From: Cladopsammia gracilis
Lineage: Eukaryota; Cnidaria; Anthozoa; Scleractinia; Dendrophylliidae
DNA: 64,000 nucleotides
NCBI GenBank assembly: GCA_022457155.1
Contig: JAJGOT010000315.1
Coordinates: forward strand, 225,001 to 289,000
Direction of reading: 5' to 3'
Part shown: one piece after another, positions 34,420 to 45,094 of the stretch
How the letters are laid out: every line of letters starts with the position of its first letter
How positions within the stretch are numbered: position 1 is the first letter of the stretch
Position numbers and translations under genes: made by a program
Notes under the pieces: model-generated
Database searches by the model: none
The model's input: only the letters and a program-made list of their open reading frames with translations
Told to the model about the DNA's origin: nothing

Positions 34420-35938
34420 TATCATTCATAAAAATAAAATAAAAACTGGGGAAAAATCATTTATAACGAAGTATAAAATTAACATTCATAAAAAAAGTAA
34501 AAAAAAAAAAAAAAAAAAAATTAAGAAATAAAAATCCGTTACGCCGATTCTCGTTACGCTGTTACGCCGTTATACTCGTTACGCCATTACGCCGATTACT
34601 AACACCCAAAATTGCCTGCAGCCTAAAATGTCTAAAATGAAGTCAACATACAGCTATGGAAATGAATTTACACCCGAGACTATATTAACTGTCAAGCAAA
34701 ACAAAAACGGTACGTTTTTGAAATTAAGAATACCAGTACATTTAGCAGTGCCCAGTCAATCCTCGTGTGTTTGGCTTTGTTTACAAAAAGGTAAATCTAG
34801 CTGTCGAGAAAAAGCTACGCGGGCTTACAGGTCTTTACAGGCACATTCACCGCCAAAAATAACTTCAAGCATCACGCTTTAGTGAATGTGTCGACACCTA
34901 TACAACGAATTGAATTTCATTGTAATAATATAATGGTTAATTGTATCACTTATATATCCGGAAAAAAAATCCTTCCGTTTCCGCGTTATTTCCGCTAAAT
35001 CCGAAAACCCTAACTAATTCAAACTTATTTGTTGCTGGAAGCATTCATCGAGGTCACGAACGATTTAGTGACAAGGCGTTAAAAACTTAACAAGGCGTTA
35101 AAACTTAACAAGGCGTTAAAAACTTAACAACGCATAGCAAATTGAAATCCACATACGCGTACGGGTGCGAATTAAATAAGGTTTTGCTTTTAATATCTTC
35201 AAACGATTTTTTTCTGGCTGTTTACCGTTTTGTGAGACTATTTAGACAACAAAAAAAAAAGGAAAAAAATCTATTTTTAAAACTTGACTTAAATTTGATT
35301 CGAGACTCGAACTTGACTCCGGCCGTGAACTGCACTTAAGAAAAATTCCAGTTTTATGTAATTAACAGAATATTTTATCAGGTGGATCACTGCACGATAG
35401 TTATTTACAAACAAAACTTCGTAGTCACTTGGTACATACAGTCCAACGCAACCTTAGGAGGTTATTAGTTAACAAGAGGCTAGCTAGTAGCCTGTACTCA
35501 TGCGCTTGCATAAGAACGTTTTATGGTTTATTTTAACTGGGTCACGCACCACTTCCCTCTCAACGAATTTTGCGTGACATGTAAGTCTTGTTTTGTTTAC
35601 ATAAGGATATCATTTACAAATGAATTTAAACACGTTTTATAAGCATTTCTCTAAAAATAGCGACAACACAAAAAGAAAAATTCAATCACAGATTGATATC
35701 AACATAAATTCCCATCGAAAAATGTAAGTCCAAATACAAGAACGTGATTATGGGCACGACGAAATCACGAGATCGCGTGTCAACCAATCAGACCAGTGAA
35801 AGTCGTCCCGCGGGATACGGGAAACTTAAAAAAACAAGACAATTTGTGTCTACAAAAAGCGGGACGAAAAGAAACCTTACCGAAACCTTGACTCATGCCG
35901 CTATGCGCATGAGTAACAAAGGTCAGTAAAAATTAAAA
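34420..35938. other. No clear gene; short tandem repeat
   Basis: Three units of about 20 bp, AAGGCGTTAAAAACTTAAC, lie at 35,071-35,131. Around 35,580-35,730 the sequence resembles the reverse complement of 19,930-20,200. Short frames show no recognised domain. Confidence 0.45.
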
Positions 35939-35939
35939 A

Positions 35940-36200
35940 CTGAATGCAAGGCTGATCGGACAGCTATAAAGGGTATTTTATTGCCCAATATTTCGGTTAG
36001 GCAAAACTAACCTTCATCAGGGGCTACAAAGAGCTAAGTAAAAATGGAATAAAACGGTTACAAGATATAAAATGATTCAAATGAAAGATTAAATATGATT
36101 GGTTAACAAAAATAAACAGTAGAAACGTTTACAAAAGCTACTATAAAAATAGAAAGATATTAAGTTTCATCGCGTCTGTTCATCCCATAGGGTTCAAGAG
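35940..36200 (-). mobile_element. PLE 3'-terminal fragment
   Basis: Carries the family terminus (GCAAGGCTGATCGGACAGC on the plus strand) and the hammerhead region. It is 5'-truncated with no coding sequence left. Confidence 0.6.
35983..36024 (-). ncRNA. Hammerhead motif, slightly diverged
   Basis: Same plan as 25,030-25,071: GCCC, CTGATGA, GGTTAG/CTAACC stem, GAAA, TATT, GGGC. The base before the cut is T instead of C, which usually weakens cleavage. Confidence 0.6.
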
Positions 36201-36289
36201 TCTTGCTGTCAGTAAAAATGCCGTACTGCCCGCCGTACCGATTGCCAGTAAACCTTGTCTGGACTAAATTCTTCACGCAACGGATCGGT

Positions 36290-36433
36290 TTCGCGGAAAA
36301 TGATACCCTATTATAGACCAAACATCTCTGATTCCTATACCCTATCCCAGACTAAACTGCCTGAAAACCATACCCTTCACAGCGGCGCATACCTATATAG
36401 CTCATATATGGGAGTACCCCCCCCCCCCCCCGG
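36290..36433. mobile_element. Truncated relative of the 16,272 MITE
   Basis: Shares CTATCCCAGACTAAA, AAACCATACCCTTCAC and a terminal poly-C/CCGGG end, all inverted relative to 16,272-16,698. The other end is missing. Confidence 0.6.
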
Positions 36434-36547
36434 GATATGACCGTCCAAATCGCTTGGGTAACCCGCGTTGAATTTCATTTACATGTGTATTATGAATAAA
36501 TTATTTGCGCTGAGAGCTGAATAACATCCCTGTGCAGTTGTCACGAC

Positions 36548-38436
36548 ATGACAAACATGGTCGCTTCAGCTTTACTTGTCTATTTGCTTTTTACCCAAGA
36601 ATTCTCAGGTAAGGTTGTTGACCCGATCGGGTACAAATTAGAAAAAGATAGAACATTCTAAAGACGCTTCAATTAATTAAAGATATTGTAAATCTATCTT
36701 TAAATTTGAACTGAAAGGGCGCATTCAGACATCATTTGAAGCCGAACCTCTCGCGTGCCCGACCAAATGGCACGGTAATGGTACGTCAGTAGAAGCAAAT
36801 TTCAGTTTTTTGCGGCAAAAAACAGATGGGGTAAAACGTGTATAGCATTACATGAAGTATTAATATAGAAGCGAGACTAATTCTAACGTACACCGTACTC
36901 TTTATGCGCCGAACCTATTTCGACAATACGCACAATGTCTTGAATTGCATTTGACCCTACCCGTGTCCTACCTAGCAAAATCGAACTTGTTTCGTATTTC
37001 AGGAGGCATGAAAGGTAAGGCGTTTGTACCAGGATTAGTTATTTCGAAATAAAATCAACTTAATGCATGGAGAATGGGTACCTTTGATCTACTACATGCG
37101 TGACATACGTTTTAACTTCCTTGTTTAATTGATATGTCGCTATATTATAGATTTTCTGTCCATTCCATCAGACTATTTGTGACGAAAAAAGCGTATAAAA
37201 AACGCTCAAACTGTAGTACCTAACAGCTTATTGTTCGGCAACTTAATTTTGATCATGATAGCGCTTTCCCTTAGTTTCTTCGGTTACTCCCAATACCGCT
37301 TTGTGTCTTATATCATTGTGTGTACTTCCGGTTACATACATCAACTTGTATAAAAGAACCTCATATAAAAGAACCTAATGTCTTCGTTTGAATTGTTGGA
37401 CGGTTATCAATTAGAGCATTTGGGTGAGTGAATGAGAAGTCGGGACAAGAAAACATGGCTGTTGCGGAGAGATGGCCGTCATGGGGAGGTTATCAATTAG
37501 AGGATTTGAATGAGTGAATGAGAAGAAGGTGGGGGGGGGGGGGGGGGCACATTAGATGCACATTTTGTTCTAAAAAAAACTTTACAGTGTAACATGCAAG
37601 GCTGATCAGACAGCAAATTCGTTCGATTTCTTTTAATAATATATGCCCGATATTTCGGTTAGACAAAACTAACCTTCATCAGGGGCTAGGAAATTTTTAG
37701 CTAAGTGAAGATGGAAACAAACGGTTACAATATTTAACAGAAATTTTGTTCGAAACACTTTATAAATTTAAACCTCACAATACACTGTATGATATTTCAA
37801 AGAAACAGCGATGTCTTTACACCCAGCTTAAACTGTTTACTTTGTTTGCTTACTTTCCCTGTATTTTGTCTTTTTTAAATGCACATTTCAATAATAGATT
37901 CTACCATCACATGGACTGCTCCTCCTCCACAGCGTGGTCCTCTTCAGGCAGGTGATATAACAGCAAGAAGAACAACCCAGCAACTTGTAATTAATTCTCC
38001 TGAGGAGCGTTTGAAATGGGAGTACACTCTGTCAGGTGAAACACTTGATCGTGTAGTTTGGACAAAAGATAGTATCACAATTGGCAGGAAAACAAGTTTA
38101 GGGACAATTGTTATAGAACCAACAAACAACTTTCAAGAGCATTTTGGCATCAGTGCAAGTGATCCAGCGACCTTGATTATTAAAAACGTGACAGAAGCTG
38201 ATGCAGCAGTGTTTAGATGCAGTGTAGAGACCAATGTAAGAACTTGGGCAGATGAAATTCAAGTGCAGATTGTTGGTGAGTGTACTTCATTGCCAATCAA
38301 AATCTTCAAGTGTACATATGTACAGTAAATGACCTAATCAGTATTTAATTTTGTAACAGGTGCATATTCCCCATGGGGCATCCCCGATACAAAGAGGGAG
38401 GGCTGTAGTCTTTGTTCGAGTTATTCAATGAAATAA
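36548..38436 (+). CDS. Ig-domain gene copy B, four-exon model
   Basis: Exons: 36,548-36,608 (signal-peptide-like MTNMVASALLVYLLFTQEFS, donor TCAG|GTAAGG), 37,003-37,014 (a 12-nt microexon between TTTCAG and GTAAGG), 37,898-38,275 (Ig domain) and 38,360-38,436 (short tail to TAA). All junctions are phase 1 and the spliced length is 528 nt (175 residues). The product would be a secreted protein with one Ig domain. The Ig exon shows WEYTLSGETLDRVVWTKD and NVTEADAAVFRCSVE, lacks an obvious B-strand Cys, and differs from copy A at only a few residues. It is probably a lineage-specific extracellular recognition or adhesion protein. Function is unknown, and the microexon and tail exon are inferred from splice signals alone. 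Confidence 0.55.
37590..37740 (-). mobile_element. PLE 3'-terminal fragment in the Ig gene intron
   Basis: Nearly identical to the 24,974-25,090 segment (ATGCAAGGCTGATCAGACAG terminus, hammerhead). It sits between the microexon and the Ig exon of copy B. Confidence 0.7.
37645..37686 (-). ncRNA. Hammerhead ribozyme motif in an intron
   Basis: Minus strand: GCCC, CTGATGA, GGTTAG/CTAACC, GAAA, TATC, GGGC, identical in core to 25,030-25,071. It is antisense to the Ig gene model, so it would not cut that pre-mRNA. Confidence 0.7.
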
Positions 38437-38700
38437 CCAATGAAATTGCTAAAGTACTGTCTTGTTTTTATCAAGAAAATGAACTTCCATGCATTCATTT
38501 CACTTAAGGCAGGTATTCTGAAAGGGTGTGGGATTTTGGAAGCAAATTATGTGGGAAACATGTTGATCTGCGAGGAATTGTGCGGGATTGCACAATCTTG
38601 TAATCAACCAAATTCAATCACCAGTGTTCTAGCAAGGCCCCAAAAATTACAGGGAGTAAATACTGCATTTTTAAATGAAAAATGCGACTAGATATTTTGC
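37860..38700 (+). repeat. Inverted segmental copy B (partner 8,140-9,060)
   Basis: Matches copy A through the Ig exon, the 84-nt intron and the downstream TTGTGCGGGATTGCACAATC segment. Confidence 0.85.
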
Positions 38701-38744
38701 TTTGGAGATTAAATTGTACTCAGCAATTGCCGAGTGTATCAATT

Positions 38745-38875
38745 TTATGAGTTCGAGATAGAATTTCGAGTTCGAGTTACAATTTCGAGTTCGAGTTAGA
38801 ATTTTGAGTTCGAGTTAGAATTTCGAGTTAGAGTCAAAATTTCGAGTAAGAGCAAAATTTCGATTATTTTTTTGA
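38745..38875. repeat. Tandem repeat GAGTTCGAGTTAGAATTTC
   Basis: About six degenerate units of 19-24 bp. Confidence 0.8.
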
Positions 38876-39666
38876 TTTCTAACTTATTATTATCATGATT
38901 ATTATTACTACAGTCGAACCCCCGTAAGCGACCACCCAAAATGTCAAGCCTAGGTGGTCGCTTACGGGAGGTGGTCGCTTACGAGAGTTCAGACCATATT
39001 GGGTCAAAATTTTGCCTTATTAGCATGTGGTAACTGCAGAGACTTATCCCATGTGCCAATGCCCATCTAAACCCATGTAATAACTTTTAGTAGTCACAAA
39101 AATATTTAAGCTTTCCAAAATATTTATTCAGAGTTTCATGGTTCGCTTCTGATAAACTACCTAATAAGGCGAATGGAACAAGTCTCACGATGGTTACAAA
39201 TTGAATCTTTAATGTTGTCTAAACGTTAAGGGGAACTGAACATGAACTAATAAGGATTAGATTGCTAGCTTTAAATTTGACAGCCCTTTTATATTACTGG
39301 TGATTTACATGTTAACAAGCGTAAAAAACTGTACGTTAACCCTTTAACACCCAAATTTCCACCAAAAAGACCCTTTTTCAGGCTACAAATGCCATTTTAT
39401 GGCCATTATCTAACCAAATTGAGGCCGAACAGTCAAAAACATCGTTTACAGCTCGGAAACTAAACCCTACTACCATTTGTAGAAGAATTTGAGAGTTTGA
39501 GTTCGGCATAGGCCTTTGAACGAGAAAAACAGGACAGTTACAACACCTCATTATCCAATCTACTGTGAGTTAGCTTCAAGTGGTCGCTTACGGGAGGTTA
39601 AAAACAAAAGAAAATTTCAAACTTTTAGCTCTAAAAGTGGCCGCGGTCGCTTACGAGAGGTGGTCG

Positions 39667-39887
39667 TGTAACACAGGAAATCCACACTCTTTTAGGTATT
39701 CCTTGTGTATTTAAGTACGGTTTCTTCACAGAGTAAACTTTACATCTCACAACAACGCGAGGTACTTTTCTATCTGTTCGCGACTAGAGCACATGGTTTT
39801 TTGCTGACGTGACATTTCGTCACCTGAGGTCCAGTCCCTTTTGGAGGGCGCGCGCGTACGGTTTCTATACAATTTCTATACCTAACA
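39667..39887 (-). repeat. 3' LTR of Gypsy-2
   Basis: 221 bp, identical by eye to 46,668-46,888. It contains GGGCGCGCGCGTACGG and a TATTTAAG box. Confidence 0.95.
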
Positions 39888-39896
39888 CTCTCCCCT
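39888..39896 (-). promoter_or_regulatory. Gypsy-2 polypurine tract
   Basis: The minus strand reads AGGGGAGAG immediately before the 3' LTR. Confidence 0.8.
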
Positions 39897-40221
39897 AACT
39901 TGAAAAGAAATGTCATCCGTGACATTTGACTTGCAATACAGAAAAATACTTTACTTAAGTGGCATTTAGTTCAGGATTCATTGTTTCTTAAATCCTGGAG
40001 TGGGGTGATCAGGCCCAGCTCCTTAGAGACCACTTAACATCTCTCAGTCCATCTGTCCATACTAATGTTCGTAGTACAACGACTATCCTTAAGACAGTTC
40101 TTACAGCATTCGCGTAACGAATGTTTAAATACACCTAGGAAACTCGATTTTTTTTTGAAACAACAACCATGTAATAGGCAAAAGAGGAAAAGTTCATCTA
40201 CACTGGAATGACTGGTGTAGT

Positions 40222-42405
40222 TTATCTGCACTGAAATGGCTGGTAAGGCACTCCCCATTGTGGCAGCTGCGGTACTACTGGATAGGGCATAATATAAGGC
40301 ATCATCATGTTCGCGTTCCAGAACATCATCGGTGGTACTGGTGGAGCCATATAGTTCAAGACTGGCAGCGGCATACCGTACTGGTTTACAGGGGGTTCAG
40401 CTACATATGGCATTGGCGGTGTCGGTATTCCGCACTGCTGTATTCCATCAGAGGGGTTGACTTTAACTTGACGCACGTAAGTTGGTTCCCCGGGACTGTC
40501 ATAAGTAAGCCGTTTAGGTGCCTGCCTCAGGCGTTGAGGTCGGCCTTCCTTGCTCGTGTCCTCTTGCTCATCCCTCTCTCCCCCAACTTCTTGATGGTCC
40601 TCTATCAGCTGTGCCCCCTCTGGAGTAACATTAATGTTGGCTTCTGTCTCTGTTTCACTCGACGCGTCATCAGAATGAACATCCGCAACGTCTGGCTCTG
40701 GTTCTACTCGTGTAGACTCTACCTGTGTCCGTGTTAGGCCATTTCTATCATGTTCTGGTGAGCGATTGCAGAATGAAATGTCTGGAAGGTCATCTTCGCT
40801 GTCACTTCCGTTCTCTCCTTGTACTGGTGGTTGGGTGTCAACACAATGGTTGGGTGCTACCGTTCTTGTCTTCTTTACAGGAGGGAGGTCCTCCCAGGGC
40901 TTCCCTGGTAGATAGTTACACGGAAGTAGCAGGTTTCGATGCAAAGTACGGATCGGTCCTGGACTTGATTCTGGTCTTATGTCGTACACCGGGCTCCCCT
41001 CCCCCTTTCTTGCAACAACTAGGTGAATCTGGTCTTCCCAAATGGCACGAAGTTTCCCAGGTCCACCCCGAGGAGTAAGGTTGCGCACCAGGACACGATC
41101 TCCCACTTGTAATGCTGATGACCTCACACGTCTGTCGTAGTTCTTTTTTCCTCTCTGGGCATTTTTCATGGCAGATTTTGATGCGAGTGAGTAAGCTTCT
41201 TGCATTGCAGATTTCCACTTGGTAACATATTCAGCATGTGTTCTGGCTCCTGTTTCTGTCTCGAGGTCAAAGATGACATCAATTGGTAGCCGTGGACTGC
41301 GACCAAATAACAGGAAGAAAGGAGAATAACCTGTTGACTCATGAACAGTGCAATTGTATGCATGAATGAGTTTGTTCACATGGTCTTTCCAGCTGGATTT
41401 GTGAGTTTCTGGTAGAGTTCGCAGCATACTGAGTAGTGTACGGTTCATTCTTTCAACTATACCATTTCCTTGTGGGTGATATGGAGTAGTTCTAGAGTGC
41501 ATTACTCCAGAAAGTTCTTCAAGTCTCTTGAACAAACGATTTTCAAACTCGCCTCCCATGTCATGATGGAGTTTTTCGGGAAACCCAAAGCGTGGGATGA
41601 AATCATTGAAGATCTTCTCTGCGGCAGTAACAGCGGTTTTATTCCTAGTTGGGTATGCTTGAGTGTACTTGGTAAAGTGATCGACCACAACCAGAATGTA
41701 CTCATAACCCCCTGAACTCCGCTCAAGGTGCACAAAATCAATAGAAACCATTTGAAAAGGAGCTGTTGTGAGAATTGGTTGTAATGGTTCTCTTGTTTGT
41801 AGATTTGGGCGTCTCTGTTTTAGGCAGCGACATGTGTGATGGATAAAGTTTTCAATGTCTCTCCTCATGTGTGGCCAATAAAATCTCTCTTGAGCCAGAG
41901 CTAACACTCTCTCAACACCAAGATGGCCCATTTCTTCATCGAGTTCACGATAAACAGTGCGACGAAATTTCTGTGGCAGAACAACCTGCTGGTTACGATA
42001 AAGTAATCCACTCTTCCTGTTTATATGAAGCTTGTGCCACTCATTCAGGAGCTTACGAACCAAAGGTGCTTCCTTGTGCTTTTCTGCAACTGTTAGCTTG
42101 TGGTTTGCTTTGATTAATTTAAGGACACGTCCAATATGAGGGTCTTTGCTCTGTGCTTTTACTAAATCCACCACTTTCACTTGATTGCAGGATGCTTGTG
42201 ACAGGGCGTCAACATAGTGGAGTTCCTCTTCTTCATCAGTCAAAGCTGTCAGCCAATTTGATTCTTCATTTGACAATGCCTGGATGGCAGAAATTGAGGC
42301 ATGCAAGCTTTCAGGAGTTACTTTCTCAGTACAAGTGTCCATGTAGGTCTTGAACTCACCAGGTAATCGGGAAAGACTATCCGCATCAACATTCAACCTG
42401 CCTGG
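40222..42405 (-). CDS. pol: Gypsy-2 integrase with GPY/F module and Pro-rich tail
   Basis: About 728 codons in the same frame as the RT segment, entered just after the TGA at 42,406-42,408 (NVDADSLSRLP closes RNase H). Integrase landmarks: zinc-binding H-H-C-C (GHLGVERV...YWPHMRRDI...CRC), catalytic D-D-E (SIDFVHLERSSGGYEY, HHDMGGEFENRLF, NGIVERMNRTL) and a GPY/F-like module (GDRVLVRNLTPRGGPGKL). The last part is acidic and then Met/Pro-rich (PPVPPMMFWNANMMMPY), a tail whose role I cannot infer. The core looks intact. It would insert the cDNA into chromosomes if the upstream stop were bypassed. Confidence 0.92.
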   Translation of the reverse strand, partial: PGRLNVDADSLSRLPGEFKTYMDTCTEKVTPESLHASISAIQALSNEESNWLTALTDEEEELHYVDALSQASCNQVKVVDLVKAQSKDPHIGRVLKLIKANHKLTVAEKHKEAPLVRKLLNEWHKLHINRKSGLLYRNQQVVLPQKFRRTVYRELDEEMGHLGVERVLALAQERFYWPHMRRDIENFIHHTCRCLKQRRPNLQTREPLQPILTTAPFQMVSIDFVHLERSSGGYEYILVVVDHFTKYTQAYPTRNKTAVTAAEKIFNDFIPRFGFPEKLHHDMGGEFENRLFKRLEELSGVMHSRTTPYHPQGNGIVERMNRTLLSMLRTLPETHKSSWKDHVNKLIHAYNCTVHESTGYSPFFLLFGRSPRLPIDVIFDLETETGARTHAEYVTKWKSAMQEAYSLASKSAMKNAQRGKKNYDRRVRSSALQVGDRVLVRNLTPRGGPGKLRAIWEDQIHLVVARKGEGSPVYDIRPESSPGPIRTLHRNLLLPCNYLPGKPWEDLPPVKKTRTVAPNHCVDTQPPVQGENGSDSEDDLPDISFCNRSPEHDRNGLTRTQVESTRVEPEPDVADVHSDDASSETETEANINVTPEGAQLIEDHQEVGGERDEQEDTSKEGRPQRLRQAPKRLTYDSPGEPTYVRQVKVNPSDGIQQCGIPTPPMPYVAEPPVNQYGMPLPVLNYMAPPVPPMMFWNANMMMPYIMPYPVVPQLPQWGVPYQPFQCR

Positions 42406-43863
42406 TCAATATCGTATTTCAAAGTTAAAGTCAGCAAGCTCTCCAACCCACCTCAGTCCTGTGGCATTTAACTTGGCAGTTGTTAACACATAAGTCAAGG
42501 GATTGTTGTCGGTGTATACAACAAATTCAGGAGCATAATAGAGATAGTCCCTGAACTGTTCTGTGACTGCCCATTTCAACGCTAAAAATTCAAGCTTGCC
42601 GGAATGCATGTGGTAGTTCTGTTCAGGCGGAGTCAGAATCCTGGATGCATATGCAACTACCCGTGTAGTGCCATTCTGCTTCTGATACAAGACCGCCCCC
42701 AAGCCATCCTGTGATGCATCTGTGTGTACAATAAATGGTGCATTGTAATCTGGGTATGCAAGCAGAGGGGGTGATGTTATCTTGTCCACCAGGGCATCCA
42801 ATGCTGACTGGTGCCTAGGTTCCCACACCACTGGTGAAGAGGATGGTAACTGTCCACTACGCAGCTTTGGCTTCTGTCTGGTCGAGGTAGAACTCTTTTT
42901 CTCGGATAGGTCATGGTTGAGGAGATCATAAACAGGTTTTGCTGTCTGTGCAAAATTTTTGATATGACGACGGTACACACCAAGTAGACCCATGAGTCTT
43001 CTTACTTCGCCAACGGTTCGAGGTTTTAAGTTCTTCATTGCAGTCAATGCATCCGTAGCTTTAGGATCTATCCGGTACCCATCTTGAGAGATCACCCTTC
43101 CAAGGAAAGACACTTCTCGCTTGAACAATGCACACTTCCTAGGCTTAAGTTTAACACCGTAACTCTTCAACCGACGGAGAACTTTACGAAGGTGTTCAAT
43201 GTGATCAGAAAATGTTTCTGAGAATACAATAACATCATCCAAGTACGGAATGCATACCTCATCACGCAGGTCTCCAAGACAGTTCTCCGTGAATCTTTGA
43301 AAATTCGCTGGTGCGTTCATAAGTCCGAATGGTATCCGCACCCATTCGTAAAGTCCCCAAGGGGTCACAAATGCAGTGAATGGTTGGCTGTTTTCTCCAA
43401 TAAAGCCCTGATGGTACGCTTTCCCCTGATCCAAAACACTAAACCATGATTTGCCCCCCAAGCTGTCTAGAGCTTCCTGTATCCGAGGGATGGGATGTCG
43501 GTCTGGCACTGTTTTCTTATTAAGTTCTCTGTAGTCCACGCACAATCTCATTCCCCCATCTCTTTTGCGGACACACACTACGCTACTCGAGAATGGTGAC
43601 TTTGACTTTCTAATGAAGCCCCGATTAAGCAAGTCCTCGATGTAACCTTTAACTTCTGGGTAGAGTGGACGAGGTATGGAAGTATAGTTCTTCTGTACTG
43701 GCTGGTCGCTGGTTAGTTTGATGTCCATTTCCAGCTCGGCAATGCAGCCAATGTCCTCATCACTTGATGCAAATGCATCTGCTTCCTCAACTAACAACTG
43801 TCTTGCCTGTAGCTTCTGTTCTTCTGTTAGTCCACTCAAATCGACCTTAGGTAGCCAAGACAA
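42406..43863 (-). CDS. pol: Gypsy-2 reverse transcriptase and RNase H
   Basis: RT landmarks in order: [48 protein letters not shown] and the catalytic [13 protein letters not shown] (YLDD). RNase H follows ([38 protein letters not shown]). The frame stops at TGA (42,406-42,408) in FEIRY*PG; a CGA arginine codon there would be expected, so a single CpG-to-TpG change probably caused it. The N-terminal [11 protein letters not shown] overlaps the protease frame by only about 17 nt, and there is no ATG. The frame relation to protease is +1. The domain call is secure; whether the +1 step is programmed, mutational or an assembly error is open. Confidence 0.93.
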   Translation of the reverse strand: MSWLPKVDLSGLTEEQKLQARQLLVEEADAFASSDEDIGCIAELEMDIKLTSDQPVQKNYTSIPRPLYPEVKGYIEDLLNRGFIRKSKSPFSSSVVCVRKRDGGMRLCVDYRELNKKTVPDRHPIPRIQEALDSLGGKSWFSVLDQGKAYHQGFIGENSQPFTAFVTPWGLYEWVRIPFGLMNAPANFQRFTENCLGDLRDEVCIPYLDDVIVFSETFSDHIEHLRKVLRRLKSYGVKLKPRKCALFKREVSFLGRVISQDGYRIDPKATDALTAMKNLKPRTVGEVRRLMGLLGVYRRHIKNFAQTAKPVYDLLNHDLSEKKSSTSTRQKPKLRSGQLPSSSPVVWEPRHQSALDALVDKITSPPLLAYPDYNAPFIVHTDASQDGLGAVLYQKQNGTTRVVAYASRILTPPEQNYHMHSGKLEFLALKWAVTEQFRDYLYYAPEFVVYTDNNPLTYVLTTAKLNATGLRWVGELADFNFEIRY

Positions 43864-45094
43864 AGTTATTTGCAGTGTGCTCAGCTGGCGTAAGTGGTTT
43901 AGAAGGCGGTTCTTCGCATGGGGTCGGTGTCTCTGGATCCTTAAATCTGACTTCCACTGGCGTTACCGACCGGGCAAGATGAAGCCGCCCCAGGACAACT
44001 CTTCCAGGTACGATGATGTCATGGTTTGTGTTGTTGGTCACTGTGATTGGTAAGATGGTTGCATCGCCCTCCTTCACGGTGGTAAGGGATTCGTGTACTG
44101 CCAACCCGGAAAGCCAGGTAGCCAACTCATCCGGCTCAAAAATAACTGGGGTCTTTTGGTGGATTGGTCCAGTGTTAGCACGACAAGATACACGAACAGT
44201 CTCCCCAGCTGGAACAATGTGTGGCTTCTTTGAAGATTTTACCAGACAGAGTTCAGAGTCCGTAGTACGTATTAGACTTATCAACGCTTGTACATCACCA
44301 CATTCATTCATCCTGAAGCTCCTTGACATCCTTCCCAGCAATGCATCATCTTCTTTGTCTTCTGTGTTTCTGACCATTAACTCTATGACATTAAATCCAA
44401 TAATGGGCTGCTCAATGTTCTCCTTTGTTAACAAGAATGGAACCTTTACTTCTGTCTCATTTTCATCTGTTAACCTTACTCCAATCTCTACCCATTCACA
44501 GTAAGGGATGTCTGTTCTATTTGCTGCTTGCAAACTTATGGACCCGTCTGTTCCAAGTAACTCTTTAATATCCCTTCTTTGGACAGTTGGTAATTGGCTC
44601 TTCAGGAAATCTACCGAAACAATCGATACTTGGGCCCCTGTGTCCCATAACACTTCTGTAGGCTTATCATCCAAGTAACAATCTACCAGACACTTCCTCC
44701 CCACCAGCTTAACTATGCGTTCTTGTTGCCTGGGAGTGATGTGGCTAGCATACGCACCACTGTCTTGGGCATCTCCTAACCCCTTTTCTTTAAACGATCC
44801 TCTGTCAGAGAGTTCCTTGATTGCTTTGCATAACACTTTATGTTTTGGCCAATGAGCCTTCTGGCAACGCACAGAACAATATCGGACGGACTGGCATGCT
44901 GAACACTGTAACAACTGTATATGGCAATCAAGCTTTAGGCAACAACTACATTGGTGGGACTTCTCTTTCTCTGGCACGGCTACTCCCTGTCCCGTGGGGG
45001 TAGCCTGGCTGCGTTTCCCGGATATCTTCTGAATTTGGTCTGGCAGTAGCGGGTAATATGGTTCGAGCCCCCACAGAGGTAGCAGTGTGGACAC
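43847..45094 (-). CDS. pro: Gypsy-2 MYND zinc finger and aspartic protease
   Basis: Entered by -1 frameshifting from Gag at 45,013-45,019. Near the start, [20 protein letters not shown] and [20 protein letters not shown] form a MYND-type zinc finger (C-x2-C, C-x2-C, C-x3-C, H-x3-C), a protein-interaction module usually found in host regulators. About 60 residues later comes a retropepsin-type site, [13 protein letters not shown], then [14 protein letters not shown] long linker rich in beta-like segments leads to RT. I believe similar MYND-protease arrangements occur in other animal Gypsy lineages, but I could not check. The finger replaces the usual CCHC position between Gag and protease. Confidence 0.85.
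   Translation of the reverse strand: MSTLLPLWGLEPYYPLLPDQIQKISGKRSQATPTGQGVAVPEKEKSHQCSCCLKLDCHIQLLQCSACQSVRYCSVRCQKAHWPKHKVLCKAIKELSDRGSFKEKGLGDAQDSGAYASHITPRQQERIVKLVGRKCLVDCYLDDKPTEVLWDTGAQVSIVSVDFLKSQLPTVQRRDIKELLGTDGSISLQAANRTDIPYCEWVEIGVRLTDENETEVKVPFLLTKENIEQPIIGFNVIELMVRNTEDKEDDALLGRMSRSFRMNECGDVQALISLIRTTDSELCLVKSSKKPHIVPAGETVRVSCRANTGPIHQKTPVIFEPDELATWLSGLAVHESLTTVKEGDATILPITVTNNTNHDIIVPGRVVLGRLHLARSVTPVEVRFKDPETPTPCEEPPSKPLTPAEHTANNFVLAT

Larger units (their letters stand above)
26545..34612. repeat. Large imperfect palindrome, 8 kb
   Basis: Inverted arms of about 2.5 kb (27,310-29,836) and 3.5 kb (29,872-33,390) flank a 35-bp spacer centred near 29,854. The same short frames appear mirrored, for example 28,373-28,564 with 32,148-32,339 (identical) and 29,144-29,335 with 30,648-30,839 (one residue different). 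Outer markers rich in GGCGTAACG at 26,545-26,620 and 34,525-34,612 are also inverted. The right arm carries extra sequence at about 30,354-30,577, 31,197-31,925 and 33,390-34,520. No transposase is visible. Confidence 0.85.
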
